In this document: in pieces, positions 8,707-17,793 of the stretch | Layout of the letters: each line of letters begins with the position of its first letter | Position numbering within the stretch: position 1 is the stretch's first letter | Assembly (NCBI RefSeq): GCF_009617595.1 | Contig: NZ_WIXK01000004.1 | Coordinates: forward strand, 124,001 to 188,000 | DNA from: Tritonibacter aquimaris | GTDB lineage: Bacteria > Pseudomonadota > Alphaproteobacteria > Rhodobacterales > Rhodobacteraceae | Direction of reading: 5' to 3' | DNA length: 64,000 nucleotides | The notes under the pieces: generated by a model | Databases searched by the model: none | Told to the model about the DNA's origin: nothing | The model's input: the letters and a program-made list of their open reading frames with translations, nothing else | Made by a program: the position numbers and the translations under genes

Positions 8707-10590
8707 ATGGCATTTGCCACGGCCCAGGATTATTCGAATTTCGAAGCAGAAATGCCTTATGACGCGCGTGACATGCCCGAGACGCTCTATGCGCTTCTCA
8801 GTCGCACGGCGGCAAAGTTCCCCACACATAACGCGATGAGCTATCAGCTTTTGTCTGGGGCAAAGGACAAGGCAGAAACGCTGAACTGGCGTGAATTTCA
8901 CGCGTGTGTCACCCAGGCTGCCAATATGTTTCGCGCCTTGGGGATCGGCGAAGATGACACCATCGCCTATGTGCTGCCAAACTGTCATGAGGCGCTGTAT
9001 ACCTTTCTGGGCGGCGCGGTTGCGGGCATCGTGAACCCGATCAACCCGCTGCTTGAACCGGAACAAATCGCGTCTATTTTGCGCGAAACCGGTGCCAAAG
9101 TTGTGGTGACGTTAAAGCCGTTTCCCAAAACCGATGTGCCGCAAAAAGTGGCCGAGGCTGTGCGCCACGCGCCGGGGGTGAACACGGTATTAGAGGTTGA
9201 TTTAAACCGCTATCTGACGCCGCCAAAATCCTGGCTGGTGCCATTTTTGCGCCCCAAAATGAGCGGCAAGGAACATCTTGCCCACGCAGATTATCGTTGT
9301 TTCCGTGCCGAGATGCGCAAACATGCCACCACGCTGCAGTTCGCAGATAGCAGTGGAGATCGCACCGCCTGTTATTTCCATACTGGCGGCACCACGGGCA
9401 TGCCCAAGGTGGCGCAGCATCGCTATTCCGGGTTGATCTATAATGGCTTTATCGGGTCCACCATGCTGTTCAACGAGGGGGACACCATCATGTGTCCCTT
9501 GCCGATGTTTCATGTGTTTGCCTGCCATGTGATTGTGATGTCGGCGCTCGCCTCGGGCGCGCATGTGGTGTTTCCAACGCCGCAGGGCTATCGCGGTGAT
9601 GGGGTGTTTGACAATTTCTGGAAGCTGGTTGAGCGCTGGAAAATCTCTTTCATCATCACCGTGCCTACCGCAGTCTCTGCATTGATGCAGCGGCCGGTGG
9701 ATGCGGATATTTCCTCGGTCAAAATTGCGTTTTCCGGCTCAGCTCCGATGCCAATGGAGCTGTTCAAACGCTTTGAAAGCACCTCGGGCGTCACCATCGT
9801 CGAAGGGTATGGCCTGACAGAAGCCACCTGCCTCGTGTCCTGCAACCCGGTAGAAGGGGAGAAACAGGTCGGCTCTGTCGGGGTTCCGTTCCCTTATACA
9901 GACATCAAAATCATTCAAAGCACAGATGATGGGCTGCAAGAGGTCCCGTTGGGTGAAGTCGGCGAAATCTGCGTTTCAAACCCCGGTGTTTATGTTGGCA
10001 AGACTTACACCGAAGTGGAAAAGAACCAGGATCTCTATTTTGGCGACCACCTGCGCACCGGGGATCTCGGTCGGATGGACGAGCAGGGGTATCTGTGGAT
10101 CACCGGGCGTGCCAAGGATCTGATCATCCGCGGTGGCCACAATCTTGATCCGGCTGAAATCGAAGAGGCCGCGCTGAGCCATGAAGCGGTGGCCTTTGCT
10201 GGTGCCATTGGCCAGCCTGACGCCCACGCCGGGGAGCTGCCTTGCGCCTATGTGGAACTTGTCGAAGGTGCCAGCGTGACCGAGGCAGAGCTACTAGCGC
10301 ACTGTAAAATCCACATCCATGAACGCGCGGCAGTGCCCAAACATATCACCATTTTGGATGCGCTGCCAAAAACTGCGGTGGGTAAAGTGTTCAAGCCAGA
10401 TCTGCGCAAGCTGGCGATCACCCGGGTGTATAACGCAGCCCTTGAAAACGCGGGCCATGATGCGCGGGTGGGGCAGGTGATAGATGACAAGAAACGCGGC
10501 CTTGTGGCGCAGATCACCATGAACACCAGCGCATCCGAGGATGTACAACATGTTCTTGGTGATTTCACGCGCCCCTGGGAGGCGCTGTAA
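8707..10590 (+). CDS. Acyl-CoA synthetase (AMP-dependent, ANL superfamily)
   Basis: This 627-residue enzyme should activate a carboxylic acid to acyl-AMP and then acyl-CoA. The ANL motifs are present: the phosphate loop FHTGGTTGMPK near residue 225, GYGLTEATC near 370, and TGDLGRMDEQGYLW then GRAKDLIIRGGHN from about 455. The catalytic Lys is in KTAVGKVFKP near the C-terminus. The start has a strong GGGAGGAG Shine-Dalgarno sequence at 8691-8698. The esterase gene downstream is on the same strand, which suggests a shared role in fatty or aromatic acid or ester use; the substrate is not predictable. Confidence 0.85.
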   Translation: MAFATAQDYSNFEAEMPYDARDMPETLYALLSRTAAKFPTHNAMSYQLLSGAKDKAETLNWREFHACVTQAANMFRALGIGEDDTIAYVLPNCHEALYTFLGGAVAGIVNPINPLLEPEQIASILRETGAKVVVTLKPFPKTDVPQKVAEAVRHAPGVNTVLEVDLNRYLTPPKSWLVPFLRPKMSGKEHLAHADYRCFRAEMRKHATTLQFADSSGDRTACYFHTGGTTGMPKVAQHRYSGLIYNGFIGSTMLFNEGDTIMCPLPMFHVFACHVIVMSALASGAHVVFPTPQGYRGDGVFDNFWKLVERWKISFIITVPTAVSALMQRPVDADISSVKIAFSGSAPMPMELFKRFESTSGVTIVEGYGLTEATCLVSCNPVEGEKQVGSVGVPFPYTDIKIIQSTDDGLQEVPLGEVGEICVSNPGVYVGKTYTEVEKNQDLYFGDHLRTGDLGRMDEQGYLWITGRAKDLIIRGGHNLDPAEIEEAALSHEAVAFAGAIGQPDAHAGELPCAYVELVEGASVTEAELLAHCKIHIHERAAVPKHITILDALPKTAVGKVFKPDLRKLAITRVYNAALENAGHDARVGQVIDDKKRGLVAQITMNTSASEDVQHVLGDFTRPWEAL

Positions 10591-10664
10591 CGCATCGGTG
10601 AATAGCCTCTTTTCACCGCGCTCGCGATGGCCTAACCTCAATGAACCTCTTGGGAGTGGGCGCG

Positions 10665-11591
10665 GTGAACTATGAAAAACTCATCGATGAAGAGACCTGG
10701 GCCTTTATTCGGCGCACAGATGAGCTTTTCCCGGACGAAGATCCCCCCGTTCCCTTAGATGAGCGCCGTCGCCTTTATGATGATTGGAGCTTGGCCTTTC
10801 GCGCCCGTCGCCCCGCTGGGGTGCAGACAAAAGATCTTGATGCGGGTGGGGTGCCTGCACGCAGCTATACCTTGGGCGATCCGACCTGCACGGTGGTGTT
10901 TTGTCATGGCGGTGGTTTTGCGCTTGGCGGCCTAGATAGCCACGATGATATCTGCGCAGACATCTGTGCAGAAACCGGCTATCGCGTGGTGGCGATTGAC
11001 TACCGTCTTGCGCCCGAGCACCTGCATCCAGCCCCCTTTGACGATTGCTGGCGTGCCACAAGCTGGGTGATGGATCAGTTCGAAGGGGGGATTGTGCTTG
11101 TTGGCGATAGCGCTGGTGGCAATCTTTGCGCGGCTGTTGCACATCATGCACGTGGGCGTTTAACAGGGGTCTTAGGGCAAGTTCTGATCTATCCCCTGTT
11201 AGGACGCCAGATGGATACAGCGTCTTATCAGGAACATATGTCGGCGCCGATGCTTACACGCGCCGATCTGATCCATGTGGAAAAACAGCGCCTGAACGGT
11301 ACGATCAACGACCCAGATCCAAGTTTCGCACCGCTGGAGGACGCGGATTTCACCGCATTGCCGCCAACGGTTGCATTTTCAGCCGATTGTGATCCGTTGC
11401 GTGATGATGCGCGGCTTTATGTTGAGAAACTGCAGGCCGCAGGCGGGCAGGCCCATTGGGTGAATGAGACCGGGCTTGTGCATTCTTACCTGCGCGCCCG
11501 TCACAAGGTACGCCGCGCAGCTGAAAGTTTTGAGCGTATTACAGTAGCTGTTGAAGCGCTGGGGCAGGGGGTTTGGTCCTGGGATGCGTGA
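10665..11591 (+). CDS. Alpha/beta hydrolase, hormone-sensitive-lipase-type esterase
   Basis: This protein of about 308 residues has the HSL (bacterial family IV) signature: oxyanion motif CHGGGFALGG near residue 80 and nucleophile GDSAGGN near 148. The likely acid is in SADCDPLRDD near 240, and the His is in GLVHSY near 272. It is a predicted cytoplasmic carboxylesterase of short-chain esters. The chosen GTG at 10665 has GGGAG upstream and begins NYEKLID; an ATG at 10641 in the same frame lacks a Shine-Dalgarno sequence. It may be co-transcribed with the acyl-CoA synthetase 75 bases upstream. Confidence 0.83.
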   Translation: MNYEKLIDEETWAFIRRTDELFPDEDPPVPLDERRRLYDDWSLAFRARRPAGVQTKDLDAGGVPARSYTLGDPTCTVVFCHGGGFALGGLDSHDDICADICAETGYRVVAIDYRLAPEHLHPAPFDDCWRATSWVMDQFEGGIVLVGDSAGGNLCAAVAHHARGRLTGVLGQVLIYPLLGRQMDTASYQEHMSAPMLTRADLIHVEKQRLNGTINDPDPSFAPLEDADFTALPPTVAFSADCDPLRDDARLYVEKLQAAGGQAHWVNETGLVHSYLRARHKVRRAAESFERITVAVEALGQGVWSWDA

Positions 11592-11606
11592 TGGGACGAT
11601 GCGTAA

Positions 11607-12053
11607 TCAGGCCTGATCGCTGTCGATCCAGATCGTTACTGGCCCGTCGTTGACAAGCGAGACTTTCATATCTGCTGCAAACTCTCCGGTTTCCACCGAA
11701 ATACCTTCGCCACGTAAACGCTCCACAAAATCAACGTAGAGGCGTTTACCCTCTCCGGGGCGGGCAGCCGTGGAAAATCCTGGCCGATTGCCGCTTTTGG
11801 TATCCGCTGCCAGGGTGAACTGGCTGACAACCAAGGCGCTACCACCTTGATCTAGGACGGATTTGTTCATCTTTCCTGCATCATCGCGGAAGATGCGCAT
11901 CTTTGCGATCTTGCGGGCGAGATAGGCGCTTTGCGTCTCGTTATCTCCATCCATCGCGCAGACCAGCACAAGCAGCCCGGCACCAATTTCGCCAATGGTT
12001 TCACCGTCTACTTTGACGGAGGCTTCAGCCACTCGCTGCACCAATGCCCGCAT
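11607..12053 (-). CDS. dtd: D-aminoacyl-tRNA deacylase
   Basis: At 148 residues it has the normal DTD length. It hydrolyses D-amino acids (and mischarged glycine) from tRNA. The two active-site motifs are visible: SQFTLAADT in the middle and [10 protein letters not shown] at the C-terminus, the latter with the Gly-cisPro pair. The start ATG at 12053 is preceded by AAGGAAG and matches the family N-terminus MRALVQRV. It is the last gene of the minus-strand XpaC-TelA-SPFH-zinc-ribbon operon; the gap to the gene before it is 11 bases. Confidence 0.93.
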   Translation of the reverse strand: MRALVQRVAEASVKVDGETIGEIGAGLLVLVCAMDGDNETQSAYLARKIAKMRIFRDDAGKMNKSVLDQGGSALVVSQFTLAADTKSGNRPGFSTAARPGEGKRLYVDFVERLRGEGISVETGEFAADMKVSLVNDGPVTIWIDSDQA

Positions 12054-12064
12054 TTCGATCTTCC

Positions 12065-13213
12065 TTATTTGACGCCAGACACCAGCGCGACGCCGCCCAA
12101 AACCACCAGAGCCAGCAGCACTGCAAAAGCAATTTTCCAAGCAGAATACGGGCGTTCGCCCTGCACCCGGCCGGATTGCCCATTGACCACAAATCGATAG
12201 GTTTTGCCGCGGTATTTATAGGCCGCAAGCCACACAGGCAGCAGCACATGTTTAAACGTCACATCGCTGACTTCGGTGCGAAGCGCGTCGATACGCTGGC
12301 GATCGCCGCCAATGTCAAAACGCACATCGCGTTCAATCACCCGGTCCATTTTGGCGCGTGCCTCAACAAAACCTTCCTCGAGATCCACCACATAGGCCTC
12401 TGCGCGAAAGCCCGCGATATATTGCGGCTGGTAAGGTTCAAGCTGGGACAGATCCCAAGGTTCGAGCCCCTCAGTATTGCGTTTGGGGAGCGACTTTGAC
12501 GCCAGCACCAACACATCATCAAAGAAACGCTGCACCCGGCCGGAAACCCCGGTCCAGCGGATTTTGGCAACCCGGCGTTTTTCGCTCTTGCCGTCAATCA
12601 CCACACGTTCTTCGACGTAATAAACGGTGCCGCGTTGGCCGCGGTACTGGGTGCGGGTCTGGGCGTCATAGGTCCAGAAGGGCACGTAGATCCCATCCAT
12701 CTTACGCCCTTTGCGCGCGTATTCCTGCAACCCGTTGGGGGCAAACCACAAACGGCCAAGCCAGTTTGTCATTGCCTTCTGGGCACTGCGTTCATCAAAC
12801 ACAAACGGCACCACGCCTTTGGGTTTGATATGGCGGTGCGCGCCGGTGTCGGCGACGACGGGTGTTGCGCAAAACGGGCATTCGCGGGCGTGGGTGCTTG
12901 GATCAAATTCCACCTGCGCCGCGCAGTTTGGACAGGCGCTGACACGGGTGATCTCCATTTCTACTTCGGGCAGGGCTTTGGCGACGGCGGCTTTGAAATC
13001 AAGCTCTTGCATCGCGTCGCCGCCCCAGGGTCCGGCCGCTGCTGTTGCCCGGATCTGGCTGGTGTGACCGCAATGATCACAGCTGAGCGCACCATTTTCA
13101 GGATGATAGCGATAGTCCGCCCCGCATTGTTCACAGGGGAAACGGTGGCTCTCTTCGGCCTCTTTTGGCAAGGGCGGTGGCAGCTGGCTCATTGGGATCT
13201 CGTGCTCGAACAT
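12065..13213 (-). CDS. Zinc-ribbon (TFIIB-type) membrane protein, YdjG-like
   Basis: This protein of about 382 residues has two N-terminal zinc ribbons: CEQCG with CDHCG, and CPNC with CPFC. A long unassigned domain containing [19 protein letters not shown] and VYVPFW-like segments follows, with one C-terminal membrane helix ([17 protein letters not shown]). It is often annotated as 'TFIIB-type zinc ribbon-containing protein' or wrongly as a PriA-like protein. The arrangement beside an SPFH protein recalls Bacillus ydjG-ydjI, which belong to a PspA-like envelope group. The start is uncertain among 13246, 13213 and 13192; none has a strong Shine-Dalgarno sequence. The biochemical role is unknown. 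Confidence 0.7.
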   Translation of the reverse strand: MFEHEIPMSQLPPPLPKEAEESHRFPCEQCGADYRYHPENGALSCDHCGHTSQIRATAAAGPWGGDAMQELDFKAAVAKALPEVEMEITRVSACPNCAAQVEFDPSTHARECPFCATPVVADTGAHRHIKPKGVVPFVFDERSAQKAMTNWLGRLWFAPNGLQEYARKGRKMDGIYVPFWTYDAQTRTQYRGQRGTVYYVEERVVIDGKSEKRRVAKIRWTGVSGRVQRFFDDVLVLASKSLPKRNTEGLEPWDLSQLEPYQPQYIAGFRAEAYVVDLEEGFVEARAKMDRVIERDVRFDIGGDRQRIDALRTEVSDVTFKHVLLPVWLAAYKYRGKTYRFVVNGQSGRVQGERPYSAWKIAFAVLLALVVLGGVALVSGVK

Positions 13214-13265
13214 AGGCGGTGACTTATCATCATCACCACCAACCAATCATACTGTGGTGTTATGC

Positions 13266-14414
13266 TTATGCGCCGGGGGGCGGTGGCGGCGGAGGGGGCG
13301 GCAAAATGGTGAAAAGCTGCGCAAGTTCTGCAACGTCTCCAGCTGCTTTCCAGCCGTCTTGGCCGGGCGTCCAGACCAATGTTGTGCGGGTCAATCCGCC
13401 TTCTTGTGCCATACGTCCCATGCGCGCTTTGGAATAAGGGCCAGTGGTTTGGCCATTTTCCGCGATATGCCAGACATGTTCGACCGGCGGCGGTGGGGGC
13501 GGTGCCACGGGCGCTGCGGGTTGCGCGGCAGCGGGCGCAGGACGTGCGCCCCATGGACCAGCGGCTGGACCCGCTGCCATGTTTTGTCCCATCGCCATGC
13601 CAATGCCCATGCCGATCCCTTCGCCCATGCCACTGCCGGGTGTTGTTGCAGCTGCTGTCATCGCTTCTGCTGCGGAAAACTGGGTATAGGCGCTCAGATC
13701 GCCGATAATGCCCATCTGGGTGCGCTTGTCCATTGCGGCTTCAACTGCGGGCGGCAATGAGATGTTTTCAATATACAGCTCGGGGATCTGCAGCCCATAT
13801 TCCGCGATTGTGCTGGAAATCTCTGCCGCGATCAGCTTGCCCATGTCGCTGGTGTTGGCCGCCATATCAAGTACTGGAATGCGCGAGCTTGCCACCACGC
13901 GGCTGAATTCCTGCACAATAATATTACGCACCTGGAATGAAATCTCATCCATGGTGAATTCGCCATCGGTGCCGACGATCTCAGTCAGGAAGCGCGCAGG
14001 ATCCACCACCCGCACACTATAGGTGCCAAAGGCCCGCAGACGCACGGGGCCAAACTCGGGATCGCGGCAGATGATCGGGTTTTTGGTGCCCCATTTCAGA
14101 TCGTTAAACCGGGTGGTGTTGACAAAATACACTTCCGATTTGAACGGCGACTGAAACGCGTGATCCCAATGCTGCAGGCTGGTCATCACCGGCATATTGT
14201 TGGTTTCAAGCATATAAAGGCCGGGAGTGAACACATCCGCCAGCTGGCCTTCATGAATAAATACAGCCGCTTGCCCCTCACGCACCGTGAGCTTGGCGCC
14301 GTATTTGATTTCATGGCCTTCGCGCTCAAACCGCCAGACCATGGTATCGCGGGTGTCATCTACCCAATGGATAACATCAATGAACTGGCCTTTGAGGAAA
14401 TCAAATATCGGCAT
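13266..14414 (-). CDS. SPFH/band-7 protein with C-terminal GYF_2 domain (YdjI-like)
   Basis: About 382 residues. The N-terminal part (about 1-250) is an SPFH domain of the 'virion core protein/YdjI' type, starting MPIFDFLKGQFIDVI. A Gly/Met/Ala/Pro-rich linker follows (GMGIGMAMG, then PAPAAAQPAAPVAPPPPPP). A GYF_2/DUF4339 domain contains HVWHIAENGQTTGPYS and TLVWTPGQDGWKAAG. The protein ends in a run of nine prolines. SPFH proteins form membrane-linked rings or rafts, and GYF domains bind proline-rich peptides, so self- or partner-binding to the Pro tracts is possible (inference). The start ATG at 14414 has AAAGGAG. The zinc-ribbon gene lies downstream, close enough to be one transcript. Confidence 0.85.
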   Translation of the reverse strand: MPIFDFLKGQFIDVIHWVDDTRDTMVWRFEREGHEIKYGAKLTVREGQAAVFIHEGQLADVFTPGLYMLETNNMPVMTSLQHWDHAFQSPFKSEVYFVNTTRFNDLKWGTKNPIICRDPEFGPVRLRAFGTYSVRVVDPARFLTEIVGTDGEFTMDEISFQVRNIIVQEFSRVVASSRIPVLDMAANTSDMGKLIAAEISSTIAEYGLQIPELYIENISLPPAVEAAMDKRTQMGIIGDLSAYTQFSAAEAMTAAATTPGSGMGEGIGMGIGMAMGQNMAAGPAAGPWGARPAPAAAQPAAPVAPPPPPPVEHVWHIAENGQTTGPYSKARMGRMAQEGGLTRTTLVWTPGQDGWKAAGDVAELAQLFTILPPPPPPPPPGA

Positions 14415-14513
14415 GGTAGGCTCCTTTCTCGTGGATCGGATCTGGATTGTTTGGTGACCATGCGGGCAGGCATGGATGATTAGAGGCGTGCGCTTTGACC
14501 TGTGGCACAATGC

Positions 14514-15506
14514 TCATAGTTGATTTACCGCGGCAAGTTCTTCACCGGTTGGTTTTGGAGCAAAAAACTCTTTGGCAATCTCTTCGACAATGGGGCGCGC
14601 GTCTTCAGTGCTCATTCCCGGTTTAAGACGCGGATCATAAAGCATCTTAAGCAGCATTTCATCATGGCTGGTCAGACGGGCAAATTCATCATCGTCGTTA
14701 AATATCGACGGGCGCGCGCGGGGGCTGTCATTGCGCAGCCCCAACCCCTGCGCCACTTCTTCGTGCAGGCAGGCGCGGCGGGTCAGGGTTGGGTGTTCCG
14801 CCCGGATCAGCGCAACACCCTGGGAATAGGCAAACGGCGCAGACAGCGGTCCACCTGCAACAACAAGGCAGAAATAGATTTCGGGCGTGTTCACCAGCGT
14901 GTCGAGCTGTTCAGAATTGATGCTTGGCAATTGCCGGGTCACGGTTGCGCGAATGAAATCCTTGTCGTCCACGCTGGCGTAGATCACCTTGAAATTGCCA
15001 CCCCGGTTCACGGTGGTAATCGGGTGGCCAGTGATCTTGCCAAGCCGCGCCCCATAGGCTTTTAGCTCAGCGCGATCGCGTTCGCGCTGTTCGGCAGAAA
15101 CCGATGGGGCAAAGACCGGCTGCAATCGCACAGGCCCCTTCCAACGGCTGAGCGCGCCTTTGGTATCAACACCTTGGCGGAAATGCTCATCAAAAAACGC
15201 AATGGCTTCAAAGTTGCGGGCAAGATCGTCGGCATCATAGGGGGTATCGGGGCCGCCGCCGTCTTCACGTAGCAAACCACGGGTCAGAAGATCTTGCTGC
15301 AACACCCGATAGAAATTCACCAGCCGCTCGCTTTCGGCCGAAGGCTTTGGCGGTTCAATTTGCAGATTGCTGGGTCGCAACTTTGGCACCAGCGACACCT
15401 GCTGCCCGTTCTGGATGCATCCCATCGCCAACAACCCAACCGCCACAAGCGCCATAAAGAGCCTGCAACGGGGGAGAGCTTTGGCAATGGAATGTTTCAG
15501 CATCAT
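14514..15506 (-). CDS. DUF2927 family lipoprotein
   Basis: About 330 residues with a lipoprotein signal: hydrophobic MALVAVGLLAMGC with lipobox LAMGC. The DUF2927 region contains an HEEVAQGLGL segment, similar to a metalloprotease-like His-Glu helix, preceded by a Cys and followed by FNDDDEFA. The family is common in Rhodobacterales and its function is unknown; envelope location is predicted. The start ATG at 15506 lies 4 bases after the telA stop, which suggests translational coupling. It sits inside the XpaC/TelA/SPFH operon. Confidence 0.75.
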   Translation of the reverse strand: MMLKHSIAKALPRCRLFMALVAVGLLAMGCIQNGQQVSLVPKLRPSNLQIEPPKPSAESERLVNFYRVLQQDLLTRGLLREDGGGPDTPYDADDLARNFEAIAFFDEHFRQGVDTKGALSRWKGPVRLQPVFAPSVSAEQRERDRAELKAYGARLGKITGHPITTVNRGGNFKVIYASVDDKDFIRATVTRQLPSINSEQLDTLVNTPEIYFCLVVAGGPLSAPFAYSQGVALIRAEHPTLTRRACLHEEVAQGLGLRNDSPRARPSIFNDDDEFARLTSHDEMLLKMLYDPRLKPGMSTEDARPIVEEIAKEFFAPKPTGEELAAVNQL

Positions 15507-15510
15507 AGGA

Positions 15511-16701
15511 TTAGGCAGGCACCGCAGTGCCAGAGGTATAGCCAACCCCATCGCGACGCGCTTTTGCAGCCGCAAGGGTGTCGCGCAGATCCGCTTCCAT
15601 CTGTTTCAGATCTTCTTCGGCTGCGGCGCGTTTGGCTTTGCCTTCGTCTGCGATTTGCAGGCTTTCCTGAATGGTGCCGATCAGATCCGCATTGGCCTGT
15701 TTCACCGCTTCAATGTCAAAGACGCCGCGCTCCATTTCCTGACGGATCACCTTGTTGCTTTCGCGCAGGTTTGCAGCATTCGATGTCAGCAGCTCATTGG
15801 TGAGATCATTTGCATCACGCACCGCTGCTGCAGCTTCGGCAGAACGTTGAATGGTCACGGCCTGCGCCAGCTGGGTTTCCCAGAGCGGCACGGTATTGAC
15901 CAGCGTGGAGTTAATCTTGGTGACCAGAGATTTGTCGTTTTCCTGCACCAGGCGGATCGATGGCAGGGATTGCATTGTCACCTGACGGGTCAGTTTCAGA
16001 TCATGCACCCGGCGTTCCAGATCATCACGCGCGGCGCGCAGATCGCGCAGCTCTTGCGCTTTCATGACCTGGTCGTTTTCGGGGGCTGCCTGAACTTCGG
16101 CCTCTTTGGCTGGGATGTCTTTGCTATCAAGCTCTTCAAGCTTGGCTTCGCCCGCAGCGATGTACAGCGCAAGTTCATCGTAGAAACCCAGCGTCTTATC
16201 ATAGAGCAGATCAAGCGATTTGATGTCTTTCAGCAGTGTATGTTCATGCGCCAGAAGATCGTCGGTGATCTGGTCAATCTGACCCTGCACCGTCTCAAAG
16301 CGAGCGGTGAATTTTGCAAAAGGTGCCGCACGGCCCAGAATGCGTTCAAAAAATGTGGGCTTACGGCGCACGTCCAGCTCTGAAACCGAAAAGCCGCGAA
16401 TGGTCGTCACGATACCGCGCAGGCTGTCACCGGCGGGGCCCACATCTTTGTTGCGAACGTCCTGCAGCATCGCCTGGCTGATTGTCTGCAGTTCTGCCTG
16501 CGCGCCAGAGCCAAAGGCGATAATCGAATTGGTGTTGGCCATATCGATCTCATCCATGCGCTTGCGGATCGCATCAGATGTTGGGGCATCGGCCTCGGCC
16601 AGCGGCTGAACCGCTTCAACGGGGATGGGCAGGGATGCTTCTGCCACTTCTCTTACCAGTACTTCTGCCTCGGCAGCTTTCTTTTGGATAATCTCAGACA
16701 T
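15511..16701 (-). CDS. Toxic anion resistance protein TelA family
   Basis: 396 residues, largely alpha-helical and rich in coiled coil, with family segments such as RRKPTFFERILGRAAP, DQITDDLLAHEHTLLKDI and VTMQSLPSIRLVQENDKSL. TelA/KlaA/YceH proteins were first linked to tellurite or toxic anion resistance and are found with XpaC and stress operons; their molecular activity is not settled. The start ATG at 16701 has GAGGAG upstream. The xpaC stop at 16722 is 20 bases upstream, as in Bacillus xpaC-yaaN. Confidence 0.88.
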   Translation of the reverse strand: MSEIIQKKAAEAEVLVREVAEASLPIPVEAVQPLAEADAPTSDAIRKRMDEIDMANTNSIIAFGSGAQAELQTISQAMLQDVRNKDVGPAGDSLRGIVTTIRGFSVSELDVRRKPTFFERILGRAAPFAKFTARFETVQGQIDQITDDLLAHEHTLLKDIKSLDLLYDKTLGFYDELALYIAAGEAKLEELDSKDIPAKEAEVQAAPENDQVMKAQELRDLRAARDDLERRVHDLKLTRQVTMQSLPSIRLVQENDKSLVTKINSTLVNTVPLWETQLAQAVTIQRSAEAAAAVRDANDLTNELLTSNAANLRESNKVIRQEMERGVFDIEAVKQANADLIGTIQESLQIADEGKAKRAAAEEDLKQMEADLRDTLAAAKARRDGVGYTSGTAVPA

Positions 16702-16721
16702 TGAGTGGCTCCTCGTTGATA

Positions 16722-17615
16722 TCAACTATTGTCCAGGCGAACGCCTTCACGCTGCAGGCGTTCGCGCAGCACTTCAATTTCCACAGTCAAATCGCTGCGG
16801 TCTTCCAGCAGCATCTTGCGATTGCGGGCGGCAAAATTCTGTTCCAGATCGTCGAGCAATGTAAGGTAATCACTGCGCGCCTGAGGATCCTGACTGCGCC
16901 CATAAATATCGGCAAACTTCACCGTCGCGTCGCGCGCCCCGAGCAGGTAGACGGTCAGGTACTTGCGCGCCGCAGTCAGATCACGCGGATCTTCTTCCAC
17001 GGTGCGAAAGAGGTCACGCACCACTGATTGAAACTGTTCTACGCGGCTTTCAACCCGGCGATCCTGCGCCCGCAGGACTGCGTCACGCATGGCTTCCAGG
17101 TGGGTTTCGGCCTCGTCAATCACACGCGCAACTCGGCTTTGCTGAAATTCATCAATGCCTTCAACGCCCTTATTGCTGAGCGGGTCAAACCCAAAGGCCG
17201 CGAGATGCAGCCCGACGGCGGCCAATGCATAGACCGCTGCGATGATCGCACCGGGTTCTGCCTTCCAGGCGGCAAAGCCTGCGCCAATGCCAACCAAAAC
17301 GGCTGCGAGTATCTTGCGCGGCAGAGCAGGGCGTTTGGCAACCCGGCGTTCATTATATGCAGCCTCAGCCTTGAGACCTTCGCGCAGCATCATCCAGGCT
17401 GCGGCCCATGACGCGGCACCCAAAAGTCCAAATGCCATGCCGCTTGCGCCTGAAAACAGCGAGAAAAATAACAATAGCGCAACGGGTACCGACATGAGAT
17501 TGGCACGCAGACCAATTGGATTGATGCGGGCATTCTTAAACGGATTGCGCGGCGAGGGGGCGCTGTTGTTTGGCGCACCATCCGGGCTGTGTTTACCACC
17601 AAATCGCTGTGCCAT
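16722..17615 (-). CDS. XpaC-like membrane protein (5-bromo-4-chloroindolyl phosphate hydrolysis family)
   Basis: 297 residues. A basic, disordered N-terminus of about 40 residues is followed by four hydrophobic segments: VALLLFFSLFSGASGMAFG, LLGAASWAAAWMML, ILAAVLVGIGAGFAAW and AIIAAVYALAAVGLHLAAF. A long helical cytoplasmic part containing RVIDEAETHLEAMRDAVL and DPRDLTAARKYLTVYL completes it. XpaC and TelA are a conserved pair in many bacteria; XpaC itself is probably not a true phosphatase. It is the first large gene of the operon, and a possible 24-codon frame ends 4 bases before its start. Confidence 0.82.
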   Translation of the reverse strand: MAQRFGGKHSPDGAPNNSAPSPRNPFKNARINPIGLRANLMSVPVALLLFFSLFSGASGMAFGLLGAASWAAAWMMLREGLKAEAAYNERRVAKRPALPRKILAAVLVGIGAGFAAWKAEPGAIIAAVYALAAVGLHLAAFGFDPLSNKGVEGIDEFQQSRVARVIDEAETHLEAMRDAVLRAQDRRVESRVEQFQSVVRDLFRTVEEDPRDLTAARKYLTVYLLGARDATVKFADIYGRSQDPQARSDYLTLLDDLEQNFAARNRKMLLEDRSDLTVEIEVLRERLQREGVRLDNS

Positions 17616-17619
17616 GAGG

Positions 17620-17694
17620 TCAGCCCCCCACGATCCAGCCGGTGCTCAGCCCGACCAACAGCAAAAGCAGCGCAATAAACGCAAGATTACGCAC
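17620..17694 (-). CDS. Possible 24-residue membrane peptide upstream of xpaC
   Basis: A GTG at 17694 with GGGGAG nine bases upstream opens a 24-codon frame ending 4 bases before the xpaC ATG. It begins VRNLAFIALLLLLVGL and ends STGWIVGG, a typical single transmembrane helix with a charged N-terminus. The tight spacing suggests coupled translation with xpaC. No known family is recognised; it could also be a leader peptide. Confidence 0.45.
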   Translation of the reverse strand: MRNLAFIALLLLLVGLSTGWIVGG

Positions 17695-17793
17695 GAAATG
17701 TCACTCCCCACCTTGTGGGTTTTACCCCGTTCTTACGCAGAAAGGTAAGCGAAGGAAGGTCACGTTTCTAGGGGGAAGCTTGGCGCAAACTGC

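Noticed and set aside
12065-13213. Calling the zinc-ribbon protein a PriA-like helicase
   Set aside because: There are no helicase motifs; only zinc ribbons and a C-terminal membrane helix are seen. That label is a common misannotation.
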